Below, piece by piece: positions 27,655-35,851 of a DNA stretch of 38,959 bases; within the stretch, counting starts at the first letter, position 1; each line of letters begins with the position of its first letter. A model generated the notes under the pieces. The model saw nothing but the letters and a program-made list of their open reading frames with translations, was not told the origin of the DNA and searched no databases. The stretch covers positions 1-38,959 of the forward strand of contig JANQLJ010000031.1 of assembly GCA_028280665.1 (NCBI GenBank), given 5' to 3'. The stretch is from Alphaproteobacteria bacterium (GTDB lineage: Bacteria; Pseudomonadota; Alphaproteobacteria; JAJFIK01). The translations under genes and the position numbers were made by a program.

Positions 27655-28656
27655 ATGCTCATCAAACGCCCCAAAGGCTGGGAAATCCCCGAGGCCCAGG
27701 CAACGCCGGAAAGCGTTTACCTCAACCGCCGCCATTTCATGGGCGGCCTTGCCACGGCTGGCGCGGCGCTGCTGGCGGGCTGCGGCCCGGCGGAGGATGC
27801 GCGGGCACAAGGCGACGGCGCAAGCATCAGCACCGGCCTGACGGGCGGCGCCGAGGCGGAGAGCCTTTACCCCGTGCCGCGCAACGAGACTTTCGTTCTT
27901 GACCGTGAGATCACACGCGAAGACCTCGCCACAACCTACAATAATTTCTACGAATTTGGCTCTCACAAGCGCATCTGGCGCAACGCGCAGAACCTGCCCC
28001 TGACCCCGTGGGATGTCACCATCGACGGCATGGTGGAACAAGAACGTACCATCAGCTTTTACGACCTCGTGCGGCAGATGCCGCTGGAAGAGCGGCTCTA
28101 CCGTCACCGCTGTGTGGAGGCCTGGGCCATGGCGGTGCCGTGGTCGGGCTTTCCCCTAAAGGCGCTTATCGATTGGGCGCGGCCGCTTTCGTCGGCCACT
28201 TATGTCCGCATGGAAACGTTCATGAACCGCCAGGTGGCGAGCGGCCAGCGCGCGCCGGGCTATCCCTGGCCTTATGTGGAAGGCCTCACCATGGCGGAGG
28301 CGGTGAACGATCTCGCCTTCATCGCCACGGGGATTTACGGCCGCGCCATGCCCGCGCAGAACGGCGCGCCGTTACGGCTGGCGGTGCCGTGGAAGTACGG
28401 TTTCAAGTCCATCAAGTCGATCGTGCGCTTTACTTTCACCGACGAGCGCCCGCTTACCTTCTGGGAAAATGTGGGCCCGCGCGAATATGGCTTCTGGGCC
28501 AATGTGAACCCGGAGGTGCCCCACCGCCGCTGGAGCCAGGCGACCGAGGAACTTTTCGGCGTGGAGGCGCGCGTGCCCACGCAACTCTTCAACGGCTACG
28601 GCGAGTACGTCGCGCACCTCTATGATGGGGTCACCGGCGAGGACTTGTGGCATTAG
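27655..28656 (+). CDS. msrP: Protein-methionine-sulfoxide reductase catalytic subunit MsrP
   Basis: A 333-aa periplasmic molybdoenzyme that repairs oxidised methionines in envelope proteins. The N-terminus has a twin-arginine signal ('NRRHFMGGLATAGAALLAG'). The cysteine that ligates the molybdenum is in 'HRCVEAWAMAVPWSGF' (C153), and 'KYGFKSIKSIVRFTF' and 'WENVGPREYGFWANV' are typical. A strong ribosome site (GGGAGG) precedes the ATG. The normal partner MsrQ (heme b membrane subunit) is not adjacent, so electrons may come from elsewhere. moaD-moaE in this window contribute to its cofactor. Confidence 0.95.
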   Translation: MLIKRPKGWEIPEAQATPESVYLNRRHFMGGLATAGAALLAGCGPAEDARAQGDGASISTGLTGGAEAESLYPVPRNETFVLDREITREDLATTYNNFYEFGSHKRIWRNAQNLPLTPWDVTIDGMVEQERTISFYDLVRQMPLEERLYRHRCVEAWAMAVPWSGFPLKALIDWARPLSSATYVRMETFMNRQVASGQRAPGYPWPYVEGLTMAEAVNDLAFIATGIYGRAMPAQNGAPLRLAVPWKYGFKSIKSIVRFTFTDERPLTFWENVGPREYGFWANVNPEVPHRRWSQATEELFGVEARVPTQLFNGYGEYVAHLYDGVTGEDLWH

Positions 28657-28691
28657 GTGCGCCCGCTATACGAATATGTTAAAATACTAAA

Positions 28692-29153
28692 GTGTATGAC
28701 CCCCGGTATGTGAACTGCTCAGTTGACGCGAACATCCTTCGTTTGGATGGGTCTTCAAGAGACCTTCTGGTAAGCAGGCTCTTGGAAATTTGGGAGCGCG
28801 GTGAGGTATCACTTGTGGTTCCTCACACTGTTCGTGCGGAACTCAGTCACCCCAACACCCCTGCGATCGCACGCCAATTGGCAAGTGCCCAAATTTTCTC
28901 TGTACCGACATCGCTTACATCAATTGAGATCAATCAGCGGAATCAAGTTCGCAGAATAATGCAAGGGAATGCGCAACCTGGCCAACACTCTGCTGATGCA
29001 GATCACGTCTTTGAATCCGCAAAGTATGGTGGCTACTTCATTACGGAGGATCGACGGATTCATGACAAGGCTTCGGAGATCAAAGAAGTTGTGCGAGTGC
29101 ATGTGGTTACTCTTGATCAGTTTCTGAACATCTGTGCGAAACACTCGATCTAG
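28692..29153 (+). CDS. PIN-domain protein, orphan
   Basis: A 153-aa protein from a GTG at 28692 (an in-frame stop at 28680 rules out an upstream start; GTG at 28710 is an alternative). PIN-fold acids are visible: D12 in 'SVDANIL', E50 in 'TVRAEL', D102/D104 in 'SADADHVFESAK' and D120 in 'FITEDRRI'. These would coordinate the metal of an RNA-cutting nuclease. No antitoxin gene precedes or follows it, unlike VapBC pairs. The gene is visibly AT-richer than its neighbours. It might be a solitary toxin-like nuclease, part of a remote system, or a remnant that lost its antitoxin. Confidence 0.78.
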   Translation: MYDPRYVNCSVDANILRLDGSSRDLLVSRLLEIWERGEVSLVVPHTVRAELSHPNTPAIARQLASAQIFSVPTSLTSIEINQRNQVRRIMQGNAQPGQHSADADHVFESAKYGGYFITEDRRIHDKASEIKEVVRVHVVTLDQFLNICAKHSI

Positions 29154-29169
29154 CCCGTTCCCCGGTTAC

Positions 29170-29199
29170 AAAAACCCCCGCGCGGTACGCACGCGGGGG
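29170..29199 (-). terminator. Terminator downstream of the LysR gene
   Basis: CCCCCGCG (29175-29182) and CGCGGGGG (29192-29199) form a perfect 8-bp stem with a 9-nt loop. On the minus strand it ends with TTTTTG, so it should end transcripts coming from the LysR gene about 170 bases upstream. It also lies just after the convergent PIN gene. Confidence 0.7.
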
Positions 29200-29367
29200 T
29201 GAGTTGCTGTAGGGAGGATGCTGCGCAGATTAGGGGGCTCGCACGGCAAAGCGGCTCTTTGGTTCTTGGAGGGAGGTCGGAGCCGCCAGGGCGCCAATGT
29301 TCGACGCCTTCAAGAGAGGAGATAAGGCCGCGCCCGCTGCCGGACAATTGTCATAGCCAAGATGCGG

Positions 29368-30303
29368 CTATGCGCTCTCCGCATGGTTTTCGGCAATGCC
29401 GGGGTGGCGCGCGGAATAGCCGAACTCCCGCGCCTTTTGCACCAGGAAATCGCGGAACACGGAAACGCGCTTCGAGGCGCGCAGCTCCTCCGGGTACACA
29501 AAGTAGGTGTCGAACTGGGGCGCTTCGATGTCCGGCAAAATGCGCACCAGCTTGCTGCCGTCCTCAACCAGGTAGTCAGGAATGGCGGCGATCCCCATGC
29601 CTTCGTCCACCGCGCGGCGCACGCCGTAGATATTGTTGATACGCAAGGCGGAATGCCGCGGCTTCTTACCCGGGCGGCCCACCTGCGCCAGCCAGTTCAC
29701 ATCGCGAATGTAATGGGGCGTGCCGTCGCCGTAAGTAATGATCTGATGATTGTCGAGGTCCGCCGCCGTCTTCGGCGCGCCGTGCTTCTCGATATATTCC
29801 GGCGAGGCGTACACATGATACTGAACCGTGAAGAGTTTGCGCTGGATCAGGTTCGGCTGCTGCGGCGCGTGAAAGCGGATGGCCACGTCCGCCTCGCGCA
29901 TGGCGAGGTCAAGGTCGCGGTCATCCACGCGCAAGCTGATATGAATGTCGGGGTAAAGCTCGGCGAACTCCTTAAGGCGCGGCACCAGCCACACGGTGCC
30001 GAGCGCGACGGTGGTGGTGGCGACGAACTCACCGCGCGGCTTTTCTTTTGAATCCGTCAGCATTGCTTCGGCGGTGGAAATTTTCGCCAGCACGTCCTGG
30101 GTGGTTTTGAACAGCAGCTCGCCCTGTTCGGTAAGCAACAGCCCGCGCGCGTGCCGGTGAAACAGCGCCGCGCCCAGGCTTTCTTCAAGACCGGAGATCT
30201 GTCGGCTCACCGCCGATTGCGACAGGCCCAGAAGCTCGCCCGCATGGGTGAAGCTGCCCGCCTCGGCGACGGCGTGAAAGGTGCGGAGTTTGTCCCAGTC
30301 CAT
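29368..30303 (-). CDS. LysR-family transcriptional regulator
   Basis: A 311-aa regulator starting at the ATG complementary to 30301-30303; a longer frame adds 18 residues. The winged HTH occupies residues 1-62 ('FHAVAEAGSFTHAGELLGLSQSAVSRQI'-like order, with each part as expected). The effector domain begins near residue 92, with 'GTVWLVPRLKEFAELYPDI' as in most LysR proteins. Proteins of this type often lie near trxB in alphaproteobacteria, as here, where trxB is about 1 kb upstream on the same strand. The regulated genes and the ligand are unknown. Confidence 0.92.
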   Translation of the reverse strand: MDWDKLRTFHAVAEAGSFTHAGELLGLSQSAVSRQISGLEESLGAALFHRHARGLLLTEQGELLFKTTQDVLAKISTAEAMLTDSKEKPRGEFVATTTVALGTVWLVPRLKEFAELYPDIHISLRVDDRDLDLAMREADVAIRFHAPQQPNLIQRKLFTVQYHVYASPEYIEKHGAPKTAADLDNHQIITYGDGTPHYIRDVNWLAQVGRPGKKPRHSALRINNIYGVRRAVDEGMGIAAIPDYLVEDGSKLVRILPDIEAPQFDTYFVYPEELRASKRVSVFRDFLVQKAREFGYSARHPGIAENHAESA

Positions 30304-30375
30304 GCCCGCGAATATAGGGATTCGCGGGCCAGTTACCAGAAGCGGGCGGGGTGGCACGGCAAGCCCGCAACAATG

Positions 30376-30407
30376 AAAAAGCCGGAGCGGCGTGCGCCCC
30401 GGCTTTT
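30376..30407. terminator. Bidirectional terminator between LysR and the barrel-like gene
   Basis: AAAAGCCGG (30377-30385) and CCGGCTTTT (30399-30407) form a strong stem, with a 13-nt GC-rich middle that can also pair. A-runs and T-runs lie on both sides. It begins about 40 bases after the stop of the minus-strand gene at 30448, whose transcripts it should end. Confidence 0.75.
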
Positions 30408-30447
30408 GTTTCGTTTAGGGTCTTGAACCCGCAAGACCCGTAAAGGA

Positions 30448-31323
30448 TCAGTCGATCTGTTCCGCCCAACCATTGGCGTAGATCGGCACCAGCGGCAGCC
30501 CCACCGACGCGCCCGCCTGCGCCGCGGCCCGGGCCGAGGTGTTGTTAAAGCGGTAGGTAAAGCGCACGCCGAAGATGCGTTCGTCGATGGTGTCGTTCTC
30601 GGTGGTGGAGTCATAGTAATTATAGCTGAAGTAAAGCCCCGCATTCACGTCCGTGTTGGGGATGCGGGTCTCGGCGCGAAGCGTCATGCCATAAAATTCG
30701 CCATTGTCATTGCAGCCGCTGCCGGTGCAACTGCCGTCAATATAGGGGCTGGCTTCCGCATAGGTGCCTTCGGCGCCGATGAACGTGTTATCCGAAAGAT
30801 AATGCTCCCCGCCCACGCGCACGAACCAGCCGCTTTGAAACCCTTCTTCTTCGCCGTCAGTTTGTATAGCGTCACCGTAGCCCGCCTGACCAAACAGTCG
30901 TGTATCGTTCACCATGGTCTGCGCCTCGGGGCCGATCATCCACATGGAGTAATTGTCTTCGTCATGCAGCCAGCTATACGCATAACCAATCAGCAGTCCC
31001 CAATAGACGCCGTTATAGGGCGTAAACCCTAGATGCCCGCCGATGAGCCCCGTATATTCGGGCTGTTCAAACTGGTTGTCGGCGCTGTTGTAGTCATAGG
31101 CCTCGAACATGAGATCCATGTCCCAGCGCACGCCATTGGCGATGTCGAATCCGAACGATGTGTCGGCGCCGCCAAAGGCGTAATCGCCCGAGCCGTCATC
31201 GGTGCTGTCATTGCTGTACATGCCGCCGTAAAGGGAAAGATGGCCGCGCTCGTCGGCGGCCTGCACCCCGGTAATACCGGCAGCCAAGCATATTGCCGCC
31301 GCTGCCGCGCATAGTTTTCTCAT
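30448..31323 (-). CDS. Secreted beta-barrel-like outer-membrane protein
   Basis: A 291-aa protein. Residues 1-22 are a signal peptide ('LCAAAAAICLAAGITGVQA'). Mature sequence has many alternating strands rich in Gly, Tyr and Asp ('GHLSLYGGMYSNDSTDDGSGDYAFGG' spacing, 'GVYWGLLIGYAYSWL', 'FVRVGGEHYLSDNTFIGAEGTYAEA', 'VRFTYRF'). This is typical of porin-like barrels. The C-terminus continues past 'FTYRF' with a low-complexity alanine stretch and 'ANGWAEQID', so it lacks a terminal barrel signature. Function unknown. Confidence 0.75.
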   Translation of the reverse strand: MRKLCAAAAAICLAAGITGVQAADERGHLSLYGGMYSNDSTDDGSGDYAFGGADTSFGFDIANGVRWDMDLMFEAYDYNSADNQFEQPEYTGLIGGHLGFTPYNGVYWGLLIGYAYSWLHDEDNYSMWMIGPEAQTMVNDTRLFGQAGYGDAIQTDGEEEGFQSGWFVRVGGEHYLSDNTFIGAEGTYAEASPYIDGSCTGSGCNDNGEFYGMTLRAETRIPNTDVNAGLYFSYNYYDSTTENDTIDERIFGVRFTYRFNNTSARAAAQAGASVGLPLVPIYANGWAEQID

Positions 31324-31398
31324 GAGTGGTCCCCTCGCTTGTCTGCGCCACTTTTACCATAAAGGGACGCGGGGCGCCAAAACCCCGCGAAAAGCCGC

Positions 31399-32364
<966 letters not shown>

Positions 32365-32450
32365 AAGACTCTCCCAAGTGCCGGGGACCAGGATCAAGAG
32401 GCCGGGATTGGATGCCGGCCCCTGAAGGTAGGTATCATTTGCGCCCGGTG

Positions 32451-33053
32451 CTAGAGCGACTCGGCGTGTTCGGCCAAGTAGCGGGCGACCCCTTGGGGCG
32501 TCGCGCTCATGGCCGCCTCGCCCGGGCGCCAGCCGGCGGGGCACACTTCGCCGTGTTCTTCATGGAATTGCAGGGCTTCGGCCATGCGCACCGCCTCGTC
32601 CGCGTTGCGGCCCAGGGGCAGGTCGTTGACAAGCTGGTGGCGCACCACGCCCTCCCGGTCGATCAGGAAAGTGGCGCGGTAGGCCACGCCATCGTCGTGC
32701 AGAATGCCATAGCTTTCGGCGATGTCCCGGCGCAGGTCCGCCACCATGGGGAAGGGCACGGGGCCAAGGCCGCCCTCGTTCACGGCCGTGTTGCGCCAGG
32801 CGTTGTGGGTGAACTGGCTGTCGATGGAAACACCGATCAGCTTGGTGTTGAGGCGCTCAAGCGCCGGGGCGCGGTGGCCATAGGCGAGGATTTCCGAAGG
32901 GCACACAAAGGTGAAATCGAGCGGCCAGAAGAAGACGATCCCGTAGCTGCCTTCGAGATAGGCGCTCAGATTGAAGTCGTCGGCAATATCGCCATCGGCC
33001 AGAACGGCGGGGGCGGTGAAATCCGGGGCCTTGCGGCCGACAAGCACGCTCAT
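32451..33053 (-). CDS. AhpC/Prx1-type 2-Cys peroxiredoxin
   Basis: A 200-aa protein. The start is the ATG complementary to 33051-33053, with GGAGAG just upstream; an upstream frame adds 22 residues. The peroxidatic cysteine is C51 in 'LDFTFVCPSEI' and the resolving one is C171 in 'EVCPAGW'. It reduces peroxides through thiol chemistry and is recycled by thioredoxin or AhpF; trxB is adjacent. A palindrome that resembles an Irr/ICE site lies 66-78 bases upstream, suggesting control by iron or peroxide. Confidence 0.95.
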   Translation of the reverse strand: MSVLVGRKAPDFTAPAVLADGDIADDFNLSAYLEGSYGIVFFWPLDFTFVCPSEILAYGHRAPALERLNTKLIGVSIDSQFTHNAWRNTAVNEGGLGPVPFPMVADLRRDIAESYGILHDDGVAYRATFLIDREGVVRHQLVNDLPLGRNADEAVRMAEALQFHEEHGEVCPAGWRPGEAAMSATPQGVARYLAEHAESL

Positions 33054-33118
33054 AAAGAACTCTCCTATGTTTTTCACGGCGCAGTTTCGTAGGGTTTCTG
33101 CGGCTGACTGATGCGACA

Positions 33119-33131
33119 TAGAATTATTCTA
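33119..33131. promoter_or_regulatory. Irr/ICE-like 6-1-6 palindrome upstream of peroxiredoxin
   Basis: TAGAAT-T-ATTCTA is a perfect palindrome; with flanking bases the right half reads TTCTAAA. The Irr iron-control element, as I recall it, is TTTAGAA-N3-TTCTAAA. The site lies 66-78 bases before the peroxiredoxin start codon. AATTATTCT is shared with the Fur-like box at 23165-23179. Confidence 0.55.
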
Positions 33132-33205
33132 AAAAGATTTCAAGAGGTGCGGGGAGGAAATTTTGGGGGGAACCTGGAGGGAGCGTGGGCTTGGCGGGAT
33201 TCAGT

Positions 33206-33307
33206 ATGCTCTGGCTTGACCAGAGCATCTGGCTCCCGTTGCAGCAAAATGACAGGCAGCCAGACCCTCTGGTCCTTCTTGCGCTATGGCGCAAATCGGC
33301 CAGAGGG
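33206..33307. repeat. Mosaic palindromic element A
   Basis: Three nested or consecutive inverted repeats: ATGCTCTGG/CCAGAGCAT (33206-33214, 33220-33228) with loop CTTGA; TCTGGCT/AGCCAGA (33228-33234, 33258-33264); CCCTCTGG/CCAGAGGG (33265-33272, 33300-33307), the last holding an inner TTGCGC-TATG-GCGCAA. It lies between the peroxiredoxin promoter and the 3' end of the ELM1-like gene. Layout matches the element at 34991-35088. Confidence 0.7.
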
Positions 33308-33320
33308 TACGATTCACTTC

Positions 33321-34352
33321 TCAATCAGACACCGCACTCAGCGCGGGCGCCGGCGCCGTGCGAAGCCCGGCAAGCGCGCGGATGCGCGGGGCGATGCGCG
33401 CGGCTTCGTTGAGCGGCTCATAGGTCCAGCTTGAAAGCGTACCGTCAAAGGGCCGTGTGAAGCCACGGGTTTCCATGGCGCGGTGGAAGCGGCGGAACTT
33501 TTTGCTGCCGCCGGGGAGGTGCGCCACATGGATCGGCGCGCCGGTTCCGGCGGCCTCCGTCACCATGTTGGTGCTGTCGGACGTCACCACAATATGATCG
33601 GCGAGGGCGAGCATCCCGTAATAAGGGTTTTCGCCTTCTTCGTCCCAGAACCAGATGCCCTCGCCCTTGAGCCGTGTACGGAGTATCCTGGCATTGGCAG
33701 CTCCGGTGCGCCGCGAGGCGGTGATGGCAAGCCCGCAATTGGCGGCCTCGCGCAAGGCGGTCAGCTTGTCGCAAAGGTCCCCCGCGGCTTGTTCATTAAA
33801 GTCATAAGCGTGACTTGTGCCGCCGATCAGCACCGCCACCAGAGGGCGCGGCAGGTTGCTGACTGAGGCGCGCCACTTGGCCGCTTGTTTTTCAAGCCGC
33901 GCGGGTGTGACGCGGCCGGGCGCGCCCAAGATCGGCAGCACATTCTCGCCTACAAGCCCGTCATGGGCGGGCGGCACCACAAGGTCGAAGAACGCCGGCG
34001 AGATACGAGGGTCCTGACATTGCACGGTGAAAATCTTCTGCCCTTTATGGCGCGCGGCTTCGCGCAAGGCGACCGAAAGCCCGGCGGCAACGCGCCCGCA
34101 CCCGATCAGCATGTGCGGCCACGGGGGGCCGAGGGGGTCGGACCCCGGGGCAAGATGGGCGGCGGGGTTCGCCACCGGCGAGGCGAGCAGGGCCTCGGGC
34201 ATCCAGGCCCGGCTCGGCGCCACCTGCGCGCGCTTGAGCACCACCTCCAGATCACCCGCGCCCGCAACCGCTTCGGCCAAGGCCAGGACTTGGTTTTCCA
34301 TACCCCTCCGGCCGTCGGAAAGGGCCCAGCATATGGGTGGGGGTGCGCTCAT
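33321..34352 (-). CDS. ELM1-family protein (mitochondrial fission ELM1-like)
   Basis: A 343-aa protein from the ATG complementary to 34350-34352; a longer frame upstream is the shadow of the Lrp gene. 'CWALSDGRRGMENQVLALAEAV', 'LIGCGRVAAGLSVALREAARHKGQ', 'CQDPRISPAFFDLVVPPAHDGL' and 'VTSDSTNMVTEAAGTGAPIHV' are typical of the family. It looks like a GT-B glycosyltransferase fold; the last motif resembles the nucleotide-sugar end of such enzymes. In plants ELM1 acts in mitochondrial fission, but in bacteria the role is unknown and the name is only a family label. It diverges from the Lrp gene. Confidence 0.88.
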   Translation of the reverse strand: MSAPPPICWALSDGRRGMENQVLALAEAVAGAGDLEVVLKRAQVAPSRAWMPEALLASPVANPAAHLAPGSDPLGPPWPHMLIGCGRVAAGLSVALREAARHKGQKIFTVQCQDPRISPAFFDLVVPPAHDGLVGENVLPILGAPGRVTPARLEKQAAKWRASVSNLPRPLVAVLIGGTSHAYDFNEQAAGDLCDKLTALREAANCGLAITASRRTGAANARILRTRLKGEGIWFWDEEGENPYYGMLALADHIVVTSDSTNMVTEAAGTGAPIHVAHLPGGSKKFRRFHRAMETRGFTRPFDGTLSSWTYEPLNEAARIAPRIRALAGLRTAPAPALSAVSD

Positions 34353-34505
34353 ATGGGCGGGATGTCTAGCGGTTTCGGGGGGTAGAGGCGAGCAAAGAAT
34401 TTCCGCTTGCCATACCCTAACGGAATGGTTTGAATGCCCGCGCAAGATTATTACCCAAACATCCAACCCGTGTTTCGGGTCAGAACGAGGGCAGGTCAGA
34501 CCCCC

Positions 34506-34979
34506 ATGGCCAAAGGCAAACTCGACAATATCGACAAGAAAATCCTCCGCGAGCTTCAGGAGAACGGGCGTATAACCAATGTGGAGCTGGCGCGGCGCGT
34601 GGACATCTCGGCACCGCCTTGTCTGCGCCGGGTGCGCGCACTCGAAGAACGCGGCGTGATCCAGGGCTACCACGCCCAGCTCGACCCTCATACCTTGGGC
34701 TATGACGTGCTCGTCTTTGTCATGGTGGGGCTGGAGACCCAGTCCGACCACGACCTCAAGGAATTTGAAGCGCAAGTGAACGAATGGCCCATGGTGCGCG
34801 AGTGCTTCATGCTCAACGGCGAATACGACTTCTTGCTGAAGGTCGTGGCGCCGGACCTGCCCACCTTTCAGGAATGGCTGACGGCGAACCTCACCGCCGC
34901 GCCGCACGTGGGGACGGTGCGCACCTCGCTTACCATCCGCGCCACCAAAACCGAACCCGGCGTGCCCGTGGACGGGTAG
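34506..34979 (+). CDS. Lrp/AsnC-family transcriptional regulator
   Basis: A 157-aa regulator. The ATG at 34506 starts 'MAKGKLDNIDKKILRELQ', the normal N-terminus; an in-frame start at 34434 adds 24 residues. HTH about residues 8-55 ('NVELARRVDISAPPCLRRVRAL'), then the RAM ligand-binding domain with 'GYDVLVFVMVGLE' and 'RECFMLNGEYDFLLKV'. Ligands are typically amino acids. It starts near the divergent ELM1-like gene and is followed by palindromic element B. Confidence 0.92.
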   Translation: MAKGKLDNIDKKILRELQENGRITNVELARRVDISAPPCLRRVRALEERGVIQGYHAQLDPHTLGYDVLVFVMVGLETQSDHDLKEFEAQVNEWPMVRECFMLNGEYDFLLKVVAPDLPTFQEWLTANLTAAPHVGTVRTSLTIRATKTEPGVPVDG

Positions 34980-34990
34980 GTTTTTGATTT

Positions 34991-35088
34991 GTCATCCTCG
35001 GGCAAGCGCAGCGCGACCCGAGGATCTACTCGTTCCTCCACAATCGCAGAAACGGCAGTAGATGCTCGGGTCAAGCCCGAGCATGACG
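34991..35088. repeat. Mosaic palindromic element B
   Basis: Two stem-loops in inverted orientation: GTCATCCTCGGGC ... GACCCGAGGATCTACT (34991-35030) and AGTAGATGCTCGGGTC ... GCCCGAGCATGAC (35058-35088). The outer ATCTACT/AGTAGAT arms pair as well. This is the common small palindrome of alphaproteobacterial intergenic regions, in a doubled form. It lies between the Lrp stop and the convergent greA stop. Confidence 0.8.
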
Positions 35089-35127
35089 TATGGGGATAGT
35101 CCGAGTCCCGAATAACGAACGGGGAAA

Positions 35128-35601
35128 CTACTTAAACGTCACTTTCAGAATTTCCCAAGAGCGGCCGCCGCCGGGGGTGTTCACTTCCACCACGTCGCCT
35201 TTTTCCTTGCCGATCAGCCCGCGGGCGATGGGCGAGGAAACGGAAATCTTGCCTGCCGCCACGTCCGCTTCGTGATCGCCGACGATCTGGTAAACCGATT
35301 TCTTGTCGGTGTCTTCGTCAACCACGGTGACCGTCGCGCCGAACTTCACCGTATTGCCGGTGAGCGTTTTGGGGTCGATCACCTCGGCGCGGCCGAGCAT
35401 GTCTTCAAGCTCGATCAGCCGGCCTTCGATAAAGCCCTGGCGTTCCTTCGCCGCGTGGTATTCCGCGTTCTCCGAAAGGTCGCCGTGTTCGCGCGCTTCG
35501 GAAATCGCCTTGATGACGGCAGGGCGTTCCACGGATTTCAGATTCTTTAGTTCGGTCTCGAGGGCTTCATGGCCCTCGGCCGTCATGGGCAGTCTTTCCA
35601 T
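35128..35601 (-). CDS. greA: Transcription elongation factor GreA
   Basis: A 157-aa protein of normal length. GreA restores stalled RNA polymerase by stimulating cleavage of the transcript 3' end. The N-terminal coiled coil carries '[20 protein letters not shown]' with the conserved acidic tip, and the C-terminal domain ends '[14 protein letters not shown]'. It is downstream of carB in the same direction by about 250 bp, an order common in alphaproteobacteria as I recall it, and converges on the Lrp gene. Confidence 0.96.
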   Translation of the reverse strand: MERLPMTAEGHEALETELKNLKSVERPAVIKAISEAREHGDLSENAEYHAAKERQGFIEGRLIELEDMLGRAEVIDPKTLTGNTVKFGATVTVVDEDTDKKSVYQIVGDHEADVAAGKISVSSPIARGLIGKEKGDVVEVNTPGGGRSWEILKVTFK

Positions 35602-35851
35602 CGAAGGGTCTTTCGCCTCACAACCTTCTAACTACGTTCCAATTCCCTCTCCCCGCGTGGGACTCAAAAGGGGCCGGCCCGGCGGCGCCTTCGCCGCCTG
35701 CCTCAATGCCCCTCCGGGGCAATCCCATCTTTGGGCCGGTATCCGCGGGTTTGTGGCTCGTTGTCGTCAAAAGCGCTGCCCACGCCCGCCGGTCATAGAT
35801 TGGGGGAACCGGCCTTCGCCATGGGCCGCGGCGCCTTCTGCCACGTGCGCG
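35602..35851. other. Gap between carB and greA
   Basis: No gene seen in this 250-bp region. The minus strand contains GGCGGCGAAGGCGCCGCC, able to fold as a hairpin, then a C/T run CCCCTTTT about 25 bases on, and GCCCCGGAGGGGC. This could attenuate or end the carB transcript before greA. The greA promoter presumably also lies here. Confidence 0.4.

Noticed and set aside
34353-34907. N-terminal extension of the ELM1-family gene
   Set aside because: It is antisense to the Lrp gene; the conserved start motif begins at the ATG complementary to 34350-34352.
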